Assembly: GCA_022828595.1 (NCBI GenBank) | Contig: JAKGHH010000005.1 | Location: 67,079,655 to 67,143,654 of the forward strand | Direction: 5' to 3' | DNA: 64,000 nucleotides | Source: Nelumbo lutea | Lineage: Eukaryota; Streptophyta; Magnoliopsida; Proteales; Nelumbonaceae | Shown: positions 35,401 through 44,000 of the stretch, piece after piece | How the letters are laid out: the number at the start of each line of letters is the position of its first letter | Numbering within the stretch: the first letter of the stretch is position 1 | Notes under the pieces: generated by a model | Seen by the model: the letters and a program-made list of their open reading frames with translations, nothing else | Told to the model about the DNA's origin: nothing | The model's database searches: none | Position numbers and translations under genes: made by a program

Positions 35401-38400
35401 TCGTCTGGCTTGGATTGGAATTTTGGGTTTAGAAGAGGGCTTAAAGAGAATGGATGCAATTCCCTAGTTCTCCTCTTGGCCCAACTTGACTCTGTTTTCT
35501 TGGATACCGAGCTAGTGACTCTTCCTAATGGCTTGCTTTCATGTGCCTCTTTTTTCAGCTCTTTGGTGTACTCTAACCGTATGGGGGTGCACCAGTGAAC
35601 GAAATTTGAAATAGACCTATCCCTCCTAGGATTCAAGCCTTCTGTTGGGAAGTGGTTCTGGGAAAGATCAATACCTGTGATATGCTGCAGAAAAAGAAGC
35701 CTTTTATGCGTCTTTCCCCTCATATATGCTGTCTTTGCAAGACAAGCAGCAAGACCACTCCCCACTTAGTACCTTCATGAATTGTGCTTGGTTGAAGTTG
35801 TGCTCTCTCTTTGGGTGAAGGTGGGAGGCTCCTCAAGACGTGACAGGTTTATTTGCCCCAAACTTCCCAAGACAGCCTAAAAAGGGGGGCAGAATATTGT
35901 GGAGGGCAGGAGTTATATAGGCAATATGGGAAGAAAGGAAAGGTAGAATTTTCAAGGGAAAAAGCAAGACTATGATTATACGAGAAATAATGGACTGTAA
36001 AAATCAAGGTTGCTAATTGGGTAAGGTTTCAAAGAATTTCATGTGAATGAAATAAGGATAGCTTGGGGAGAAGTGGCTACCTCTTTTTTTTTTTAAGGAT
36101 AAAAAGGAAATTTCATTAAACTGAAAAAAAAGGCAGTACATCCCAGAAAGATGGTTGTCTAGTCAATAAACCAACTACAAATCAGAAATTACACTGTAAA
36201 AGAACCAAATTACAAGGATTCAACTCCAGAGTGCTCCAAAAATTCTCTAATAGATCAGATTTATTCACTTGGTCAAACTCTGGAAGATTGAGAGCCCAAG
36301 CTACAATCAAGTTGCCCACTCCTGCTATCAAATATTCAACATTCTTTGAGGACAAGGGAAATAATACTGGCATGCGCCACCAGCCAAGAAAAAGATTCTA
36401 CCCTTGGGGGTACTGGGTTACCCCACACTCCTTTTATCTGGTGTGAATCCATACCATCTCTCAAGTAAAGCCTTGTAAAAGGATTTGACTAAGAATCCTC
36501 CTTCTCTGCATTCTTTCCACCATAATCCATCTGCTGTAGCTCTGGAAATGTTTGTCTCTTCTAACTTTTCCAATAACAGAATACACTCTTCCACTTCATG
36601 GTCCAATAAAGGTCTCCTGAACTTCGGGTTCAAAATCACTACCTCTTCTAAGATCATAGATAAGGTTCTGATGGAATGGAAACAACCAACAAGTCAAGGT
36701 TTGAAACTAAACTTTCATTGCAGTTCATTGGGTAACCCAGGTCCAGCAGGAATTGGAGGTTTTTAGAGATGCATCAGGAGTAATCAAATCCTTATATTCA
36801 GGACTAATTGGATCTGGTGGTTCTATCAAAGCGAAAACAATGGTGCTACTACAATGTTTGAGGATAGCTAAGAAGCTGGGAATCCAACGTTTGGAGCTGG
36901 AAGGGGACTCCAAGGTGGTATCCTCTGGTTAACCAGCAATTTTCCAGGAGTTTGGGTTTATAGGCATGCTGTAAGGGAGATCCAATATTTAGCCAAGGAA
37001 GCGGGAGCTACTTTTAGTTGGTTTAAACGTTTAGGAGAAGTGGAGAACAGCAAATCGGATGGTGGATTGTTGGGCAAAATAATGGTTTCACAGGGAGCAA
37101 TTATTTTGGGCAAAGTAAAGAAAAGAAAAGAGAACATTGACAATTGATCCTTTTCTTTACTCTTTTTTTTTTTTTTTGTGTGTTTGTGGTGGAGGGGGGG
37201 TGGATTACTGTGACAAAATAATGTCTGTTTCCATAGCTCCCCTTCTAAGTCAATGCATGGGAGGTCAAGGGAACAATAAGTTCCAACATCTTAATGTTTT
37301 GACCACACTTTCTGGGTAATTCATTGTGTGTAGTATAATGCTAAGAGTAGATGAGAAAAATGTTCAGCTTCAACGAAATGATGGGACAAAGAAAACGTAC
37401 AAAATCTTTAGTTTCATTTCTATAAAAAAAAAACTCACATATATTCAAGTCGATAAGCAAGACATGTCTTAAATGAGAAGTGTGAAAAATGCACAACCTA
37501 GACCAACTTCAGCCCAGACCATCAAGGCTAGATTTATTAGCAAAGGAACCTTAGTCTCAGTTAGGTTATTGGCACCAGAAAGAGTTTGTGCCTAATTGAA
37601 CAATTTAGTAGGTAGAAGAAAATAAATCTTAATACTCTAATTCTTCAGCATCTAATGAGAGAGGTTTGTTCAGTGGGGCCCTATCACCTGCTTTTAGCCA
37701 TAAATTGAGTGTGGACAACATATGTAAACTAAGAGTATGTTTGAAATAGGGGTTTGCCTAAGCACTTCAATGACTATAGATAGATTAATTGCCACATACA
37801 AGCGGAACTGCAGTTTATAGTGTTTCCAACCCACCGTTGACCCAGCCAGTTGAACCATTCAAACCATCACCTGGCCGTGATTCCAGGTCCAGATCTGTTG
37901 AAACCCACCATTTGGTCAAAACGTTGGCCTGGTCAAAACTGACAGATCCAAGCAGTTGAACCCGTTGACCAGTGTTTAGAAAACCTGACCAGACCGGTCA
38001 GCCAAACCAGTTGAACTGTGACCCGGGGTCCTGACCGATTCAGTCACACCCCAATAACCGGACTTGCTCAAAACCCACTGAAAACCAACTGACCAGCTGG
38101 TTTAACCAGAAAACTGGTGAACCGGTCCCAGTTTCATGAAACCACCCGGGTCCATAAATAAGTGAAATTTTAAAATGTTGTTAACAAGATTTGAACCCAA
38201 GACCTCTTATTTTCATAGATTACTTAATTACCACTAATCCACCTCTTTACTTATACAAATTAATGACTATTTATTGTACATATTACATTAGTATGCACGT
38301 ATTTTAAAGAAAATGTAAGTTAAAAGGCTTGAACCCTAGTCATTTTGTTATAAAAATTAAGTAGCTTACCATCCATCCACCATATTTAAGCACATTAAAA

Positions 38401-38835
38401 ATTGTAAAATATACTATATATAATATTTATGACTCGTAGTATATATATGTATATGCCACATCATCACGATTCAACCGGTTCAACCCCAGTCGAACCTCTG
38501 ACAATGAACCTCTCCCTTCTCCGGTTCTATGCCCAGTCCAGTTCTCTAAACATTGCCATTGACCCATTCAACCTAGTCACCGGGACACTGGTTGCACATT
38601 CAATGTATGTGCAAGCTTCTAGAGGCCATAACTTTGCACTATGTTGTCCAATTGGGATGATTTTTTTTATTTTGAGCAACTTTTGAGATCAATGCATACC
38701 AAGGTGCCAAACCCCACTATTTTCTTCAAAAACCCTTTTTAAATTAAAATTATAGATTAAACATAAAATAATATTTATATACATATGATACATCTAAAAA
38801 ATAATTGTACATTCTTTATTGATAAAATACATGTT

Positions 38836-38871
<36 letters not shown>

Positions 38872-38901
38872 TATATACATATGTATGCATATATATAGGT
38901 T

Positions 38902-38934
<33 letters not shown>

Positions 38935-41449
38935 ATGTATATATATAGACACACGTTTGCTGATGTGACACAATCTGACCCATTTGACCCAGATGGTTGA
39001 ACCAATGACCCATGACCCATGACCAAAGGCAAAAACGATTCAACCTCCAGGTCGGTTTTTAAAACATTGTTGTTTGCAGATGACACAATGTTAATTGATA
39101 AAAGGAAACAAGAGACACTAAAATAAAATGAAGAGCTGCTTTATCAGTCAAAACTAAGAAAGACCCTCCAGAGCATAGCTTTTGCAATAACTTACTAAAA
39201 TGAGGCATTTTGTTGCAATATAAGTTGAAAAGACCCAAGGTTGAAGGTCCATAGTGGCAAGGGTTTTAGGTAGCCACATAATGGAATTTTCAAGTTCTAA
39301 CTTCTAAAGACTATCTGAATGAAAAAAAAAATACTATAATCAGCACTAGGACCCAGGGAATCAGCACCAATCTTCAAGATGAATTGTTTTGATGAGGAAT
39401 ATATCCTCCTCCTCTGTGCAAATCGTTGACAGATAGAATTGACTATGAAACAAATTCTAGCAAAATCTGGTGATGATTTCCTTGAAAAATGCTTCTTGAT
39501 TTCACTGCCACTCCACTGGAGGGAGTGGAGCTACAAACAATCACACTTCATCATCACCGTCTCAACAGATAAAAAGCAAACCTTACCCAACAACAGAAAT
39601 ATGATTGCATTTTAGGCCATTGGTTGTGATCAAAATTTTCAAATTGGAGAGGAATGTGAATTGAATTGCCCATATGAAACAGTATATAATTAAATTTTAT
39701 CAATCAGGCACATGTTCTGGACTCCTGATTGATTTTCAATTTTTGAATGGGATCCACCATTTGCAATCCATGCAACATAATAAAAAAACCAATAATGAAT
39801 TAATGATATATATACTCTATAGAGTAGCAACTCTTATAGAATAAGTGGCTAAATTGCAAGGACATCCAGGAGAGTACAAGACATACCAATAAAGTCCAGT
39901 GTAACACGAAAAATTTGTATTGCCTTCATTGACCTGTTAATACGATTTCCTCCTGATTCTGTCGCAAGGTACGACACTATGGCAGAGATTAAGAATCCAT
40001 TTAGACAATCATAACAATATATAGAACTTCTGTTCCGAGACCAAACCTGCACCAATTGGACACAATTTTAATTTGTCTACCTCGTGAGGAAATAAATATA
40101 GCACTTGAAATAATATATATATATATATATATATATTCAAGATTTCTCAAAAAATACTTTCAGCAAACTTAGAGCTTCTCCTAACTCCTTCCACCCAAGA
40201 AAAGCTTTCCTGACAAATTCTGCATTTTCCTCTAAAAGCATATCTTCCAAAATGCTACTACTGTACTTTGGTGTAGCCTGAGGAGCATTCTCTTCTAATG
40301 ATGTTCCAGAAACAAGGTCAGTGGATTGATATTGGAAAAAGAAAAAAAAAATATTAAACAAGCACTCTACTCTGATGACTAAGGGTGTCTATACTCACCT
40401 TGGTTTACTGTACGGACATTGTTCCGTGTCAAGTCCAGTTTCGAAACATTAAACAATGATGTTGCCGTCGGGATTATCCTTATGAAAAAACCAGGAAGTT
40501 CGGCTAGCTCCTGAACTAATACACAGTAACAGATTCTATCAGCTTCTGAATGTGCAAATGCAGGTGGATTAGGGTAGTATTTTAAATGTAGAAACCAAGT
40601 GCCCAATCAGTAAAATTCAATGTATGGTGGGCAACAATTTTGATTAAAAAAAAAAAAGGAATTGTAAAGCAAAAATAAAATAAAATTTAAAGGGGAAAGT
40701 GAATCAACAGACCAGGATATACAACCAAAACAGGTTTACGGGCTTCATTTTGGAAGGTTGACCATTCAATCTTTCGAAATTTCGAAGATGATATCAGATA
40801 TTTCTTGATTGTGCATAGGTAAAGACATCTTTTGGCATGATAACGGTGATTCAAGTAGTCTTTCTCATGGAAACAATCCTAACACAACGAAGAGAACACC
40901 TCAAAATGACTATACTTCAATGTCGTCGCTAGTGTTGTCGACTGTATTCTATATGTAAGAAAAGCGTGAAAATTTTAGAAGGGAACAAAAGGAAATATAA
41001 AAGAAATGTCCACCTTGGGCATCCGAAGAAAAAGATCGACATTCACGTCAGGCTTTGTGATCAACTTCATCGAATAACTGCCGCCAATTTCGATAGATTT
41101 CGGTTTTTTGAATGTAAAATCAACTTTATCTGCACCAATATCTCTAATAAAACAAGGAGCTGCATCTGCACCAACCTGCACAGTATTCGACGCAGAGACT
41201 GGGGATGAATGAGGAAGAGAAAATGTGTTTGAGAATGGAAGCTGGGGACTTGGAAGAATGAAAGAGAGAGGAAAATACAAAGAGAACGAAATAGACCTTA
41301 ACATTTTCAGGGATACTGTCGATAGTTTCTCTGATGACCGAAACCGCGTCGTCGACAAACCTAGTGATCGAAAGGGAGTAATCGAGCTGAACCTCCTTCA
41401 AGAGCTCTCTCACCTTCAGCTCCATTGATTCCGTAGTACAATTCTCCAT
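13283..41449 (-). CDS. NOL6: NOL6/Nrap, Utp22-type nucleolar protein for pre-rRNA processing (26 exons, complete)
   Basis: Exons in order: 41449-41297, 41175-41014, 40878-40713, 40515-40399, 40294-40158, 40046-39887, 32864-32797, 32573-32475, 32376-32261, 27847-27673, 27578-27468, 27397-27319, 27223-27080, 26348-26235, 21859-21738, 21653-21571, 21461-21337, 21184-21064, 20977-20840, 16311-16215, 16089-15964, 14256-14164, 14053-13948, 13860-13718, 13601-13515, 13411-13283. All 25 introns are GT-AG, phases agree, and the sum is 3171 nt: 1056 codons plus TAA, the family's usual length. Landmarks: MENCTTESMELKVRELLKEV (start), GGSYSMKLITKPDVNVDLFL (~80-100, nucleotidyltransferase-like), RSSIYCYDCLNGFLIS (~250), WGEKAELRRFKDGTIAES (~500), RSQHSSMINGLQG (~730), RLPYPQRLLFPSE (~920), end KAPKLTS. 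In the family, Utp22/NOL6 is part of the small-subunit processome in the nucleolus and its two nucleotidyltransferase modules are inactive scaffolds. No lesion is seen, so it is probably functional. Its span of 28 kb comes from introns 6, 9, 14, 19 and 21. Confidence 0.96.
13905..13945. repeat. TG/AG microsatellite beside a NOL6 splice donor
   Basis: A (TG)n run passing into GAGT and GA repeats. On the gene strand it begins within a few bases after the donor of exon 23 (AG/GTTCTCACTCTC), so length changes could touch splicing. Confidence 0.8.
14257..15963 (-). other. NOL6 intron 21 (1.7 kb)
   Basis: AT-rich with a short ATT/ATC microsatellite at about 14757-14785. I see no recognisable transposon ends or coding remnants. 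The part 15330-15700 is more GC-balanced and may be an unrecognised insertion. Confidence 0.5.
16870..18056. mobile_element. hAT-type element with CAGTGTTTTAAAA ends, in NOL6 intron 19
   Basis: Left end CAGTGTTTTAAAAGG, right end TTTTAAAACACTG: 13-bp inverted ends, perfect. The 8 bp outside are CCTTAAAC (left) and CCTTGAAC (right), 7 of 8 equal, the size of a hAT target duplication. Terminal CA..TG fits the superfamily. The interior has no transposase ORF. Sub-terminal CCAAGGCAC and CACCTTGG words face each other. A LINE tail (about 17705-18030) seems to sit inside it. Confidence 0.75.
17705..18030 (-). mobile_element. LINE 3' fragment inside the hAT element
   Basis: A T-run at 17707-17714 on the + strand marks an A-tail on the minus strand. 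The minus-strand frame has a degenerate end of an RNase H domain (VNGMADKA, then LEMSSPWD), typical of plant L1 LINE C-termini. TTTGCT words lie near both edges, but no clear target duplication is seen. Confidence 0.45.
18140..20470 (-). mobile_element. LINE-derived sequence filling NOL6 intron 19 (class uncertain)
   Basis: Two minus-strand stretches with long open segments and transposon-like composition: 18399-18140 (LHFLCIWMGREDSLSWYDK) and 20433-19175 in several frames. The first resembles a LINE zinc-knuckle/RNase H linker. The second could be a LINE ORF1, but I see no zinc knuckle. Neither is a host exon: exons 19 and 20 splice cleanly around them. Confidence 0.4.
18777..18827 (-). mobile_element. 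Tail-only retroposon insertion 1
   Basis: A perfect 20-bp direct repeat (18777-18796 and 18808-18827, beginning TATATTGGCAAAC) brackets 11 bp, TTTTTTATCAA; on the minus strand TTGATAAAAAA. The arrangement is that of an L1-type insertion with its target duplication, but only the last bases of the 3' end and the A-tail were copied. Confidence 0.75.
22150..22960 (-). mobile_element. LINE 3' fragment (zinc-binding and RNase H parts) in NOL6 intron 14
   Basis: On the minus strand, 22952-22743 reads WCSLCKLNGETAVHLLIFCP, the zf-RVT pattern C-x2-C...H..C of plant L1 reverse transcriptases. 22464-22279 reads FGLEKAKELGFERLIIEGDS, the RNase H-like domain with its Asp. Stops and frame changes show decay. 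5'-truncated. Confidence 0.75.
23757..25150 (-). mobile_element. LINE fragment (RT C-terminus and zinc region) in NOL6 intron 14
   Basis: The 3' end is marked by TTTTTTATCAATAAC at 23763-23778 on the + strand, an A-tail preceded by TTGAT on the minus strand. 24557-24369 reads GIFTFKSFYRSLC and IWHGGTPSKIKFFAWTSAQE, the zf-RVT region. 25150-24730 holds the RT thumb region (GKWCWRFCEEP and FKLGDGNRIRFWVD types). It lies upstream of the fragment at 22150-22960 in the same orientation but has its own tail, so they are separate insertions. Confidence 0.7.
26647..27040. mobile_element. hAT-type MITE (TAGGGCTGT family), copy 1
   Basis: Left end TAGGGCTGTAATC, right end AACAGCCCTA, inverted. The 8-bp flanks are ACCAAGAT and ACCAACAC, 6 of 8 equal. 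394 bp, AT-rich, no ORF. It lies in the 856-bp NOL6 intron between exons 13 and 14 and its right end is 40 bp from exon 13. It belongs with the elements at 30607, 52194 and 63010. Confidence 0.7.
28431..28480 (+). mobile_element. Tail-only retroposon insertion 2
   Basis: ACAATGATTCCGATAAT (28431-28447) and ACAATGATTCCGGTAAT (28464-28480), 16 of 17 equal, bracket AATTATCAAAAAAAAA. The insert is a LINE-like 3' tail (ATTATCA followed by an A-run) on the + strand with nothing upstream. In NOL6 intron 9. Confidence 0.75.
28740..29340 (-). mobile_element. LINE RNase H fragment in NOL6 intron 9
   Basis: On the minus strand, 29053-28760 reads GKLDFDSTSLVNPGWLKIGG then FIRDETRSIIL, the start of the RNase H-like domain of plant L1 LINEs. 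29334-29152 is the stretch just before it in another frame. 5'-truncated and frameshifted. Confidence 0.65.
29881..30536 (+). mobile_element. Solo LTR of a Tat-type element with perfect 5-bp target duplication
   Basis: Starts TGATGAGGG and ends GCGCACCATCA, the same ends as the LTR at 9303-10082. The 5 bp on both sides are ACATA. It has a TATA box near 30297 (TATATAAGG) and GC-rich CTCGGTACC-type words unlike the surrounding intron. No internal sequence remains, so the element was removed by LTR-LTR recombination. It lies in NOL6 intron 9, antisense to the gene's transcription. Confidence 0.88.
30607..31706. mobile_element. hAT-type element (TAGGGCTGT family), copy 2
   Basis: Left end TAGGGGTGTAAATGG, right end CCGTTTACAGCCCTA, inverted ends of 15 bp with two mismatches. 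The 8-bp target duplication TGGACCAC is perfect (30599-30606 and 31707-31714). 1100 bp. Sub-terminal parts are full of TTCGAATTCGAA-type words in both arms. No transposase ORF, so it is non-autonomous. In NOL6 intron 9. Confidence 0.88.
32418..32456. repeat. GA microsatellite in NOL6 intron 8
   Basis: An almost pure (GA)n run between exons 8 and 9, with a similar (GA)n run at 32745-32766 in intron 7. Confidence 0.9.
33698..33742 (+). mobile_element. Tail-only retroposon insertion 3
   Basis: TGATACATTTTTCA occurs at 33698-33711 and 33729-33742 (perfect, 14 bp) around GTATTGATCAAAAAAAA. The insert again ends in TTGATC plus an A-run, like LINE 3' ends elsewhere in the window. In NOL6 intron 6. 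Confidence 0.75.
34331..34860 (+). repeat. Tandem duplication of about 277 bp inside the LINE
   Basis: The block beginning GAGGAAAGAAAAGACCATC (34335) recurs 277 bp later (34612) with few changes: same GTGTAGGGCTAAAGAAGAAGG, same TTACAGAGGGAC. The first copy contains a longer (GAA)n run (34508-34537) than the second. Confidence 0.85.
36086..36638 (-). mobile_element. LINE nested inside the other LINE, with target duplication
   Basis: CTACCTCTT flanks it at 36077-36085 and 36639-36647. The + strand left side is a T-run, i.e. an A-tail on the minus strand, preceded by ATCCTTAA. The minus-strand frame 36657-36418 reads GGFLVKSFYKALLE, the zinc-region start of a plant L1. 553 bp, 5'-truncated. 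Taking it out rejoins the outer LINE between its linker and RNase H parts. Confidence 0.8.
37970..39069. mobile_element. Possible hAT-type element with CARTGTTT ends
   Basis: Left CAGTGTTTAGAAAACC and right GGTTTTTAAAACATTG are inverted and similar (12 of 16), close to the ends at 16870-18056. Both ends continue into GACC/GGTC-rich stretches. The flanks (CCGTTGAC and TTGTTTGC) do not match well, and similar GTTGACC words extend left to 37800, so the left limit is uncertain. Confidence 0.4.
38836..38945. repeat. CA and ATGTAT microsatellites
   Basis: (CA)n at about 38838-38867 followed by TATATG/GTATAT repeats to 38945, in NOL6 intron 6. Confidence 0.9.
40110..40137. repeat. AT microsatellite in NOL6 intron 5
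   Basis: (AT)n run ending 20 bp from the donor of exon 5. Confidence 0.85.
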
Positions 41450-42002
41450 TGTTCTTGATTTTTTCTTCGTTCTATTGGCAATGCTTATCGCGTACTCGGC
41501 CGAAGCGATGCTGGGACCGTTTTAGGGCTGAAATGAGAGTGGCGGGAGACCTTGCGAGTTAAAAGGGCCAGTACGGCAATAACGATACGCAGGGGTTGCA
41601 TTAGGTTTCCCGTTTCCCTTGCCAAACAGGTTGTTTGATATGGGTTTTCCTGTGCCCGAACCAATTGTTGATCCGACCCGATACCCGTCTGATTATTCAA
41701 ACTAATGCCCGTCTGCCCGGTGGTCGTAATGGAGTTCGGACGAGGTAGGCACGATGTTGCAAGCACGTTTAACGATCGCTTAAAATTTTTTTGACACCTA
41801 TCCCTTAAAATGCCCTCACCCCATCCTTTGAGAAAGATTAATACTCACTATCAAAATATTAAGTGCTCATTTAATGTACTTATTTTGACGTGCCTACAAA
41901 ATTCTCCCTCAAAGCCCAATGTTCGATAAGGACGCTTGCCTTCAAAATTGATAATGCCAACATTTTTTCATTGAGGTAGCGGGGATGCGAGATGCAGGGG
42001 AA
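41450..42002. other. NOL6 upstream region
   Basis: Holds the NOL6 5' UTR and promoter on the minus strand (first ~150 bp GC-balanced). No clear TATA box or telo-box. From 41590 the sequence is rich in CCCGA/CCCGT words that look like a repeat remnant; from 41770 it is AT-rich with nothing recognised. Confidence 0.4.
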
Positions 42003-42690
42003 TCTTATATATTTTATATGCATATCTATATTTATATAAATATATTAAGATGAAATGTGTAATTAGGATGTCACTTTTTATTATTCATCTTTTTTGCTTT
42101 AAGTCACTCTCTCTCTTGCTTTTTTTTTCTTTCAAATTACAAGAGTGCCACTCTCTCTCTCCTTATAAATCACAAGAATGTTATCCCTCCTTCTATCTCT
42201 TTTTCTCTCCTTATAAATTATAATAATGTCACTCTCTCTCCAACTAAGGGAGACCTTAGCTCGGCATCTCAACTGCTAGGGGACCTACAACCAAAGGTAA
42301 TCGAGTTCGATCCGAGTCGAGCTCAAACTCAAGTCTCTAATTCAAATCGAGCTCGAGCTAGACAACACTTCGACCACTGAGAGAGACTGACTCAGCACCT
42401 CGATCACTAAGGGAGATCTCAGCTCAACACCTCGACAACTAAGGGAGACTTTAGCTCAGCACCTTGTCAACTAAGGGAGACCTTAGCTCGACACCTCACC
42501 TGCTAGAAAAACCTCAACTCGACACTTCAACAGGTGAGGAAGACCTCGATTTGGAACCTTGGCAATTAAGGGAGACCTCGGTTCAGCACATCAACTGCTT
42601 GAGAGACTTGCAATCAAAAGTAGTTGAGCTTGAGCTCGAGCCTGATAGTTTATGAGCGAGCCCATGCAACACAGGGCCCCCCTTCGCTAG
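42003..42690 (+). mobile_element. Helitron-like unit 1 of a tandem array
   Basis: Begins after an A with TCTTATATATTTT and ends in CAGGGCCCCCCTTCGCTAG followed by T. TC at the start, CTAG at the end and an A/T target are Helitron hallmarks. The hairpin expected just before the end is only partly kept (CCC..GGG). The interior has ACAAGAATGTCAC-type words and a 32-bp minisatellite (42370-42600). No Rep/helicase ORF, so non-autonomous. Confidence 0.5.
42370..42600. repeat. 32-bp minisatellite in unit 1
   Basis: About seven copies of a 32-bp unit that includes AGCTCGGCACCTCGAC and AACTAAGGGAGACCT. Because 32 is not a multiple of three, the short ORFs that cross it do not code for a repeat protein. 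Confidence 0.8.
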
Positions 42691-43543
42691 TAAATATATT
42701 AAGCTGAAATGTTTACGTAAGAAGGCCTGAGGATGGAGGAAATGGAATCTAATAGTATTTTTTGTTTTTTTCTTAAAATTATAAGAATGCCACTCTATAC
42801 CAACTCTCTCTCTATTTTGCTTTTTTTTTTAATTACAATAATGTCATTCTCTCCTACCAGCTATCTCTCTATTTTGCTTTTTTTTTTAATTACAATAATG
42901 TCATTCTCTCCTACCAGCTATCTCTCTTGCTTTTTTCTTTCAAATTATAAGAATGCCACATTCTCTATCTCTTACAATATACAAGAATGACATCTCTCTC
43001 CTTATAAATTACAAGAATGTCACTCTCTCTCCAACCGAGGGAGACCTCAGCTCGGCATCTCGGTTGCTAGGGGACCTACAATCAAAGGTAGTCGAGTTCA
43101 AGCCAAGCCAAGCTCGAACTTCTGAGTTCAAGCTCAAGTCTCTAATTCGAATCGAGCTCGAGCTAGATGACACCTCGACCAGTAAGGGAGACTACGGCTC
43201 GGCACCTTGGTCACGGAGGGAAATCTAGGCTTAGCACCTTGACAATTGAGGGAGACCTCAACTCGAAACCTTGTCATCTAAGGGAGGCCTTAGCTCGACA
43301 CCTCGCTTGCTAGGGAAACCTCATCTCGATACTTCAACAACTGAGGGAGACCTCGGTTTTGCACATTGGCAATTGAGGGAGACCTTGTCTCGGCACATTG
43401 GATGCTTGAGAAACTTGCAATCAGAGGTAGCAAAGCTTTTGACTCGAGCCAAGTTCGAACTTGAGCTCAAGTCTCTAATTCAAATTGAGCTTGAGCCTGA
43501 TAGTTTATGAGTGAGTCTTACAACATAGGGCCCCCTTCGCTAG
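42691..43543 (+). mobile_element. Helitron-like unit 2 of the tandem array
   Basis: Starts directly after the CTAG of unit 1 with TAAATATATTAAGCTGAAATG and ends AGGGCCCCCTTCGCTAG. It has the same order as unit 1 (CT-rich ACAAGAATG words, then 32-bp minisatellite at 43150-43400, then a GAGCTTGAGCCTGATAG stretch). 853 bp. A ~50-bp block near 42815-42920 is itself duplicated. Confidence 0.5.
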
Positions 43544-44000
43544 TAAATGTATTAAGCTGAAATGTATACGTAAGAAGGCCTGAGGACGAGGGAAAATTGA
43601 ATCTAATAATATTTTTGCCTTTTTTTCATAGAAATTACAAGGATGTCACTCTACCATCTCTCTCTCTTTTGCATTTATTCTTTCAAATTACAAAAATGCC
43701 ACTCTCTCCCACCAACTTTCTCTCTCTTACTTTTAGTTTCTTTCAAATTACAAGAATGCCATCTCTTTCTCTCTCTCTCTTTCTCTCCTTATAAATTACA
43801 AGAATGCCACTATCTCTCCAACTGAGGGAGACCTCAACTCGGCATCTCAACTGCTAGGGGACTTGCAATAAAAGGTAGCCAAGCTCGAACTTCCAAGCTT
43901 TTGACTTGAGTCGAGCTTGATCTCAAGTCTATAATTCGAATCAAGCTCGAGCTTGATAGTTTATGAGTGAGTTCCTGTAACGCAGGGCCCCCTTCACCAG
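43544..44000 (+). mobile_element. Helitron-like unit 3 of the tandem array
   Basis: Starts TAAATGTATTAAGCTGAAATG and ends CCTGTAACGCAGGGCCCCC, then TTCACCAG; the last four bases are CCAG where the others have CTAG. CCTG/CAGG forms a short hairpin 14 bp before the end. Shorter than unit 2 (457 bp), having lost most of the minisatellite. Confidence 0.45.

Larger units (their letters stand above)
33772..37170 (+). mobile_element. Decayed L1-type LINE in NOL6 intron 6
   Basis: In order on the + strand: RT core (LRQGDLLSSFLFTL near 33790, then THLQFADDLILVEE with the FADD box near 33930), RT end (GGLGIGNVIHRNTAL near 34390), linker (VLFWEDLRVDNC near 35280), zinc region (about 35640-35760) and RNase H (LKLNFHCSSLGNPGPAGIGG near 36690). 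Many stops. It is interrupted by a 277-bp tandem duplication (34331-34860) and by a nested LINE (36086-36638). The A-tail region is near 37150-37170. It lies antisense to NOL6 and accounts for about half of the 7-kb intron. Confidence 0.75.

Noticed and set aside
38816..39043. ORF with YIHIHIH repeats
   Set aside because: Translation of CA and ATGTAT microsatellites.
42370..43400. CRISPR-like array of ~32-bp repeats
   Set aside because: Repeats are contiguous without unique spacers, and this is plant nuclear DNA.
42464..43510. Similar ORFs (MSTKGDLSS / MSSKGGLSS types) as a repeated-protein gene
   Set aside because: They come from a 32-bp minisatellite; the frame shifts every unit, there is no shared start context, and similarity is at DNA level on both strands.
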